DNA from: Trametes villosa
Lineage: Eukaryota; Basidiomycota; Agaricomycetes; Polyporales; Polyporaceae
Reading direction: 5' to 3'
Length of the DNA: 64,000 nt
Assembly (NCBI GenBank): GCA_002964805.2
Contig: PUDQ02000001.1
Location: 8,146,001-8,210,000 of the forward strand
The stretch's first letter is position 1; every line of letters begins with the position of its first letter. A program made the position numbers and the translations under genes. Positions 59,270 to 64,000 of this stretch are shown piece after piece. A model generated the notes under the pieces. It made no database searches, was not told where the DNA came from, and was given only the letters and a program-made list of their open reading frames with translations.

Positions 59270-62200
59270 ATGAACAACATGCACGACCCCAGCGCACACA
59301 ACAAGCGCACCTCGATCAACGAGCTCCTCAACCCCGTCGGCGCGACCTCTTCCTCCTCCCTCGGCTCCTCGTACGGACACCAGCAGCTGCCGAGTCTCTC
59401 AGCTGCCCTGCAGTATGCCCCGCCACCGCACCCCCACGCCCACCACGCCCAGGCACCCCCGCAGTATCCGCCACCCCCACAGCAGTCCCCAGTGAACCCC
59501 GGGCCTCAGTTCAGTCTGCGCAAGGCGAGCTGGGAATCGTCAAAAGAAGAACTCGGCCCCCGACGCGCAGAGCAGGACGCTGCTGGCCCCTGCCGGTACT
59601 CGTCCTCGTCCGCGCCCCAGCAGCAGCAGCCCGTCTACGCCGATAACTACGCGAGACACCCTCGCCCGGGCGGGGAGGCGCCCCATTACAGCATGGAAGT
59701 CCAAACATGGGCATCTTCTCACGAAACGCCGAGCGCACCCTACGGGCCCCCGATGATGTCGCCTGTCTATTCTGACGAGCGGACAGGTGCGTCTCATCAT
59801 CCATGTCACATAATCCCCGCGTCGCGAACACACGCTCGCCCAGCTGCTTCTGGAGAAGCCCTGCAGAGAAGTGAGTGGTGCGCTGCGTGTCCATCTGGCT
59901 TAATTAAACGGAATGCCCCAGACATAGGCTACGCTCCCCCAGCGCACCCGCCACACTCCCACTACGAACACGAGATGCGGCCGGCACACCCCCCGCATCC
60001 GTCATACGTCGCGGGTCCGTACCTCCCATATCCGTATGCACACCCACCCCGTAAGTCCATTTGCATCATCCACCGCGTGCCATCGCGCCTAACTCGCTTC
60101 TCTTCGCTTCGCAGCGCGTGGTGCGCCGTCGCAGCCCATGCACCTACCCGCCCACCGTCCCGGGCCCACCGCGCCCCAGGGATACTATCCCCCTCCCATG
60201 AACATGGCCTTCGCAGCCATCCCTATTCCTCCGCCGCCCATGCTCCAACAGAAACGCGCTTCGGAATCTGTCGAAGAAGACCAAGGCGGCCCTAAAGCCA
60301 AAAAGGCAAGAGGGTCCAAGGCCAAGGCACCAGACTCGTCAGGTTTGTTTCGCGGATCCTCCGACCTTAATTCCCCCACATTAACACGCGCGTACAGCGC
60401 AGCCCCGGCGGAATTACAACACGAAGAAACGGGGCGATGCTTCCCAGATGCCTACCCAGAATGGTGAGTCTGGCCGTCGCTTCGTCTGCGCATGAGGCGA
60501 CGAGCCGACGCTACCTGGCCCCAGCACAACTAATCTCGAGTACCCACGTGCCCTCCAACAAAGGCAAGGAGAAGGCTTCGAGCTCAAGCGGTCAGTGAGC
60601 TTTACGTGTTATCGTAACCATCGCTCACATCGCCGCAGCCCCCGCGTACACCGCGATGAGGGTCGTCACCGAAGACGGCACAAGCAACCCGGAGGCCTCC
60701 GGTCCCCTTCAACCAGAACTCCAGTTTGCGCGGTGCATGTCTAACCGCTATCGCTCGGAAGAGTTCCCCCGGTGTGTATCGTGCACGCGTCGGTGGGCTG
60801 GAGATACCTGCAGGTTCCAGGGTATCCGGTTCTTCCTGAAGAACCAGAACCGCGACATTGTGGGCATCAGCTTCGTGGAGAGCCAGAAGCCGGACGCGCC
60901 GACGATGAACTTCCCGAACAAGTGGAACGTCAACCTCGCGATGGAGCACATCCGACGCGTCAAGGTTAGTAACGGTAATGTGTACGTGTTAGCACGCTCG
61001 CTGATGAGCGAATGACGTGCAGCGCACGGTAGCCGAGTCCCTTCTACCAGTGCTCAAGCTCGAGCAGTCGCACTTGGGCTTGCCCGAGATCATCCGCCGA
61101 CCGCGCGAGAGCGAGGTCCGCGCAACATGCGGTGAGTGCGGTCCTCGTGCTCCACTACGGTGTATCTCACCCGTCCACAGACACATGTATGACCTCCATA
61201 TTCTCGAGTAGCTGGATGTGTCGCTTGTGTGGTCGTGAGGCTTGCGCCGAGTGCTTCGAGCAGGTGAAGGAGCTCACCACCGACAGGATCGGTGCCCCCG
61301 AGGCCGAGATAGCGGCTCTTCAGGCTCGGCGAGAGAAACACGCACACATCAACCCCTTCTTCCTCTCTTGCACACGACGCAACGAGCACCAGGCGAAGGA
61401 TTTCTCGCCAATGTCTCGCTTTTGCAAGGCAGAGCTTAACGAGGCCATCGACCAGATGGAGGCGATGCTCAAGTCGCCGAACCCAGACCTTCTCCCTCCT
61501 GAGAAAGAGTCGCGGGACCCTGGTTTGATCTCTTCTCCCAAGCTCTCCAGGGACGTCGGGCTTCCTCTCGGTGCGGGGTCGAGTGCGGCCGCACTTGACG
61601 TCGTCAAGCCACCGGCAACGCCTCCCGAGCCTTCTTCGTTCGCGAGCGCCTCGGCATCCTCGGCATCCTCGGGTTCGGCGCCAAGCGGCGTGCCCGTCCC
61701 TGGCCACGACACATCGTCGTTTGCAGACGCTGAGCTCACCGAGGAGAAGTTCCGGCGAGTGTGGCAGAAGGGCCTGCCGCTCGTCGTCACCGGCCTCACG
61801 TCCAAGTTCAACATCCAGTGGTCGCCCGAGTACTTCAGCACAAAGTACGGCACGCAGAGCTGCCTGATCCTGGAGTGCCAGACCGAGCAGAACAAGCGGG
61901 TCACGGTCGGTGAGTTCTTCGCGCTGTTCGGCAAGTACGAGGGCCGGCGGGACTGCTGGAAGCTCAAGGTATGCTATGTCGTACACTCGCCGAGAATCAA
62001 CCGCTAATTCTCGCGCGGCACATATTGCAGGACTGGCCGCCCTCGACGGATTTCAAGACGGCCTTCCCCGAGCTGTACGACGACTTTAGCCGTGCGACGC
62101 CGGTGCCCAATTACGTGCGCCGAGACGGGGTGCTGAACATTGCGTCGCACTTCCCGAGCAACACAATCGCCCCTGACCTCGGTAAGTCCGCGTGAGACGG

Positions 62201-62890
62201 GATGTTGTGATGTCGGCGTGACGACGGTTAATGTCGCGGCTATGAATAGGTCCCAAGATGTACAACGCGATGGCGTCGTTCGAGTCGCAGGGCAGCAAGG
62301 GCTCGACTAGGCTGCATATGGACATGGCTGACGCGATCAACATCATGACCTACGCCTCCTCCACGCCTGATGGGCGACCGGGGTGCGCCGCTTGGGACAT
62401 CTTCAGGGCGGAGGACACGAGCAAGCTGCGCAAGTTCCTCCGGAAGAAGTTCAAGGGCCAGTACCAGCACGACCCGATCCACTCGCAGCAGTTCTACCTC
62501 GACTCGAGCCTCCGCCAGGAGCTCTACAAGGACCACGGCGTGATGAGCCACCGCATCTACCAGCGCCCGGGCGAAGCGGTGTTCATCCCCGCCGGGTGCG
62601 CGCATCAGGTCAGTCGCGGGAGCCCTCTCTGTTCATGAGCCGTTGTCGTGTTGTCCGGCAATGCTGACGTCTGTGCGCGCGGACAGGTGTGCAACCTCGC
62701 GGACTGCATCAAGGTCGCGTGCGACTTCGTCAGCCCTGAGAACATCGACCGGTGCGAGAACCTCACGCGCGAGTTCCGCGAGCAGAACCAGTCGATGGCG
62801 TGGAAGGAGGACGTCCTGCAGCTGCGTACGATGATGTGGTTCGCGTGGCTCTCGTGCGTCCGCCAGGAGAAGGAGATGGCGGACGTGTAA
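59270..62890 (+). CDS. JmjC histone demethylase, KDM3/JHDM2 type
   Basis: The N-terminus is Pro/His/Gln-rich. Exons then carry a first cysteine cluster (CVSCTRRWAGDTCRFQG), a helical region (AMEHIRRVK|RTVAESLLPVLKLEQ), and a second zinc finger C-x2-C...C-x2-C (DTCMTSIFSSSWMCRLCG, EACAECF), like the KDM3 finger. Next is a spacer with Ser-rich stretches, then the JmjC domain: RKGLPLVVTGLTSKFN-type VWQKGLPLVVTGL, GEFFALFGKYEGRRDCWKLKDWPPSTDF, LHMDMADAINIM with the iron-binding HxD, and AVFIPAGCAHQVCNLADC with the second histidine. Family knowledge: KDM3 enzymes remove methyl groups from histone H3 lysine 9, using 2-oxoglutarate and iron. Catalytic HxD...H is intact. Ten or more introns. The final residues are CVRQEKEMADV. 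Confidence 0.93.
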
Positions 62891-64000
62891 GGTCTGCCGC
62901 GCTTGAGTCCCGCTGTACATTGCCTCGCTGCCCCTCCGTTCTCGCCGGGACGCTTCTCTCTGACCCCCTCGCCCTTGCCCGCATGTGCATTTTGCCCCGT
63001 CTCCTTCCCCATTAGTCCCCCGCATGCCCTCTTGGATCGATCGTGCCCCGTGTTCCCCTGCTTCCGCCTTGCTATGTAATGTTCTTGTCTAGCTGATGTG
63101 CTGCGCCGTCGTCATCGTCCCCCTCTCCCCCGGTCTTGGTCCCGGAGTCCTTGCCCCGCTACGATACACCTTTGCAATGCCCCTTCCGTGTAACACATAC
63201 CGCTTGCTCGCGATCCCCGTGCTCCATGTAATTCCCTAGTAGTAGGCCCGCCCCGTCGATTCCCGTGGCAACTATCTACGTCTACGTCTATCATACGCTC
63301 GCCTGTCGGTCGCTCGGATCGGGACTGTGCATCCACAGATCATCATCGATGTGTATGGCATTCGCATAATTGTACGTCTAAATAATACACCCGCGTGGCT
63401 CTGAATTGCACGTCGATGTCGAACAGAACAGCCCGTGGCCACGCACACAATACGTACGCCCCGGGGCCTGGGGTGCGCTGCCGTAACGCTCGCGGACGCG
63501 CGCAGGCGAGCCGCATGCACTTTGGAGCACAGCGAGCGGGCGCGCGGGGCGCGACGGCGCCACGGACGTCAAGCATGCTCGGGCCACACACAGACCACAG
63601 CTGCGCCCTTCCCGCGAACTGAATGGCATCGGCGGTCACAGGAGGCGGCCGCGATTGACGATCGCGGCCCAAGCTGCCGGTAGGCCCTCGCGCGCTCCCG
63701 ACGCCGTGGCCCGCTGAGCGCTGAACCTTCGAGGCGGCGGTGGCGCCCGCGCACCGAGGCACGACAACGCGACATCGTGGGGGACGGACTGAGCTCTCGG
63801 GGCGGCGGTGGCAGGCACACGGGCGAACGGGGGCCTGCCGCGGTTGTCTGACCGCTGGCCCGGGGCGACGCAGGAAGCGCGGCGGCGACGATTCGCAGCG
63901 GCGGAGTCTAATTTCCAGCGGCGTGTACCTGTCCCCCCAGCATGCCTCAGCCCGGCACCCGAGATGATGTCGACGGCGCACCGTCCATTTGGCGCAGACG
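62891..64000. other. 3' flank, no gene recognised
   Basis: 1.1 kb after the KDM3 stop. The largest open frame (212 codons, minus strand) is Arg/Ala/Pro-rich like other GC-driven frames and shows no domain or splice support. A gene starting beyond the window edge cannot be excluded. Confidence 0.4.

Noticed and set aside
63343..63981. 212-codon minus-strand open frame at the window end
   Set aside because: Same GC-driven composition; no domain recognised.

Overview
This window is nuclear DNA of a filamentous basidiomycete, most likely an agaricomycete (mushroom or bracket fungus). It is GC-rich. Genes are short and closely packed, with many introns of about 40-70 bases that follow GT(A/G)NGT...CTNAC/CTAAC...YAG. 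The protein families fit this: F-box/leucine-rich families, an Ssk1 response regulator, a KDM3-type JmjC protein and a combined HBS1/SKI7 locus. I see no bacterial operons, CRISPR arrays, convincing tRNA or rRNA genes, or intact transposons. All family names come from recognising motifs by eye; no search was run.

Layout. 1-4102: two tandem copies of an F-box-type gene, the first cut by the window edge. 4317-12192: GPC1 acyltransferase / ISU1 (head to head) and PRP31 / methylcrotonyl-CoA carboxylase beta (head to head). 12334-20891: WDR89-like protein, a single-pass membrane protein, a NIPA-like transporter head to head with SEC12, then TAF9. 21352-25767: ALE1-type MBOAT acyltransferase, a UPF0303 protein and mitochondrial SSB (RIM1). 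25978-30718: HBS1 GTPase whose 5' half also holds an in-frame terminating exon that looks like a SKI7 isoform. 31165-38053: nucleoside transporter, VFA1, formaldehyde dehydrogenase and an ACBD5/Atg37-like protein. 38524-43276: mitoribosomal mS34 head to head with a GatC-like gene, a small unrecognised gene, a secreted M43-type metalloprotease and dUTPase. 43492-62890: an unrecognised 590-residue protein with PCNA-box-like, SUMO-binding-like and SQ-rich features, a lysine-rich coiled-coil protein, ESF2/ABT1, ARS2/SERRATE, SSK1 and a KDM3-type demethylase. The last 1.1 kb holds no gene I can support.

How the genes relate. This is mostly housekeeping sequence, but some groups stand out. GPC1 (glycerophosphocholine to lyso-PC) and the ALE1-like enzyme (lyso-PC to PC) would complete a PC re-acylation route. 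ISU1, MCC beta, RIM1, mS34 and the GatC-like protein all serve mitochondria. SEC12, GPC1, ALE1 and VFA1 belong to the endomembrane system. PRP31, ESF2, ARS2, HBS1/SKI7, TAF9 and KDM3 cover chromatin, transcription and RNA handling. dUTPase shares a 215-bp divergent promoter with the PCNA-box-like protein.

The best leads for something new are the HBS1/SKI7 dual-output locus and the unrecognised protein at 43492-45384.
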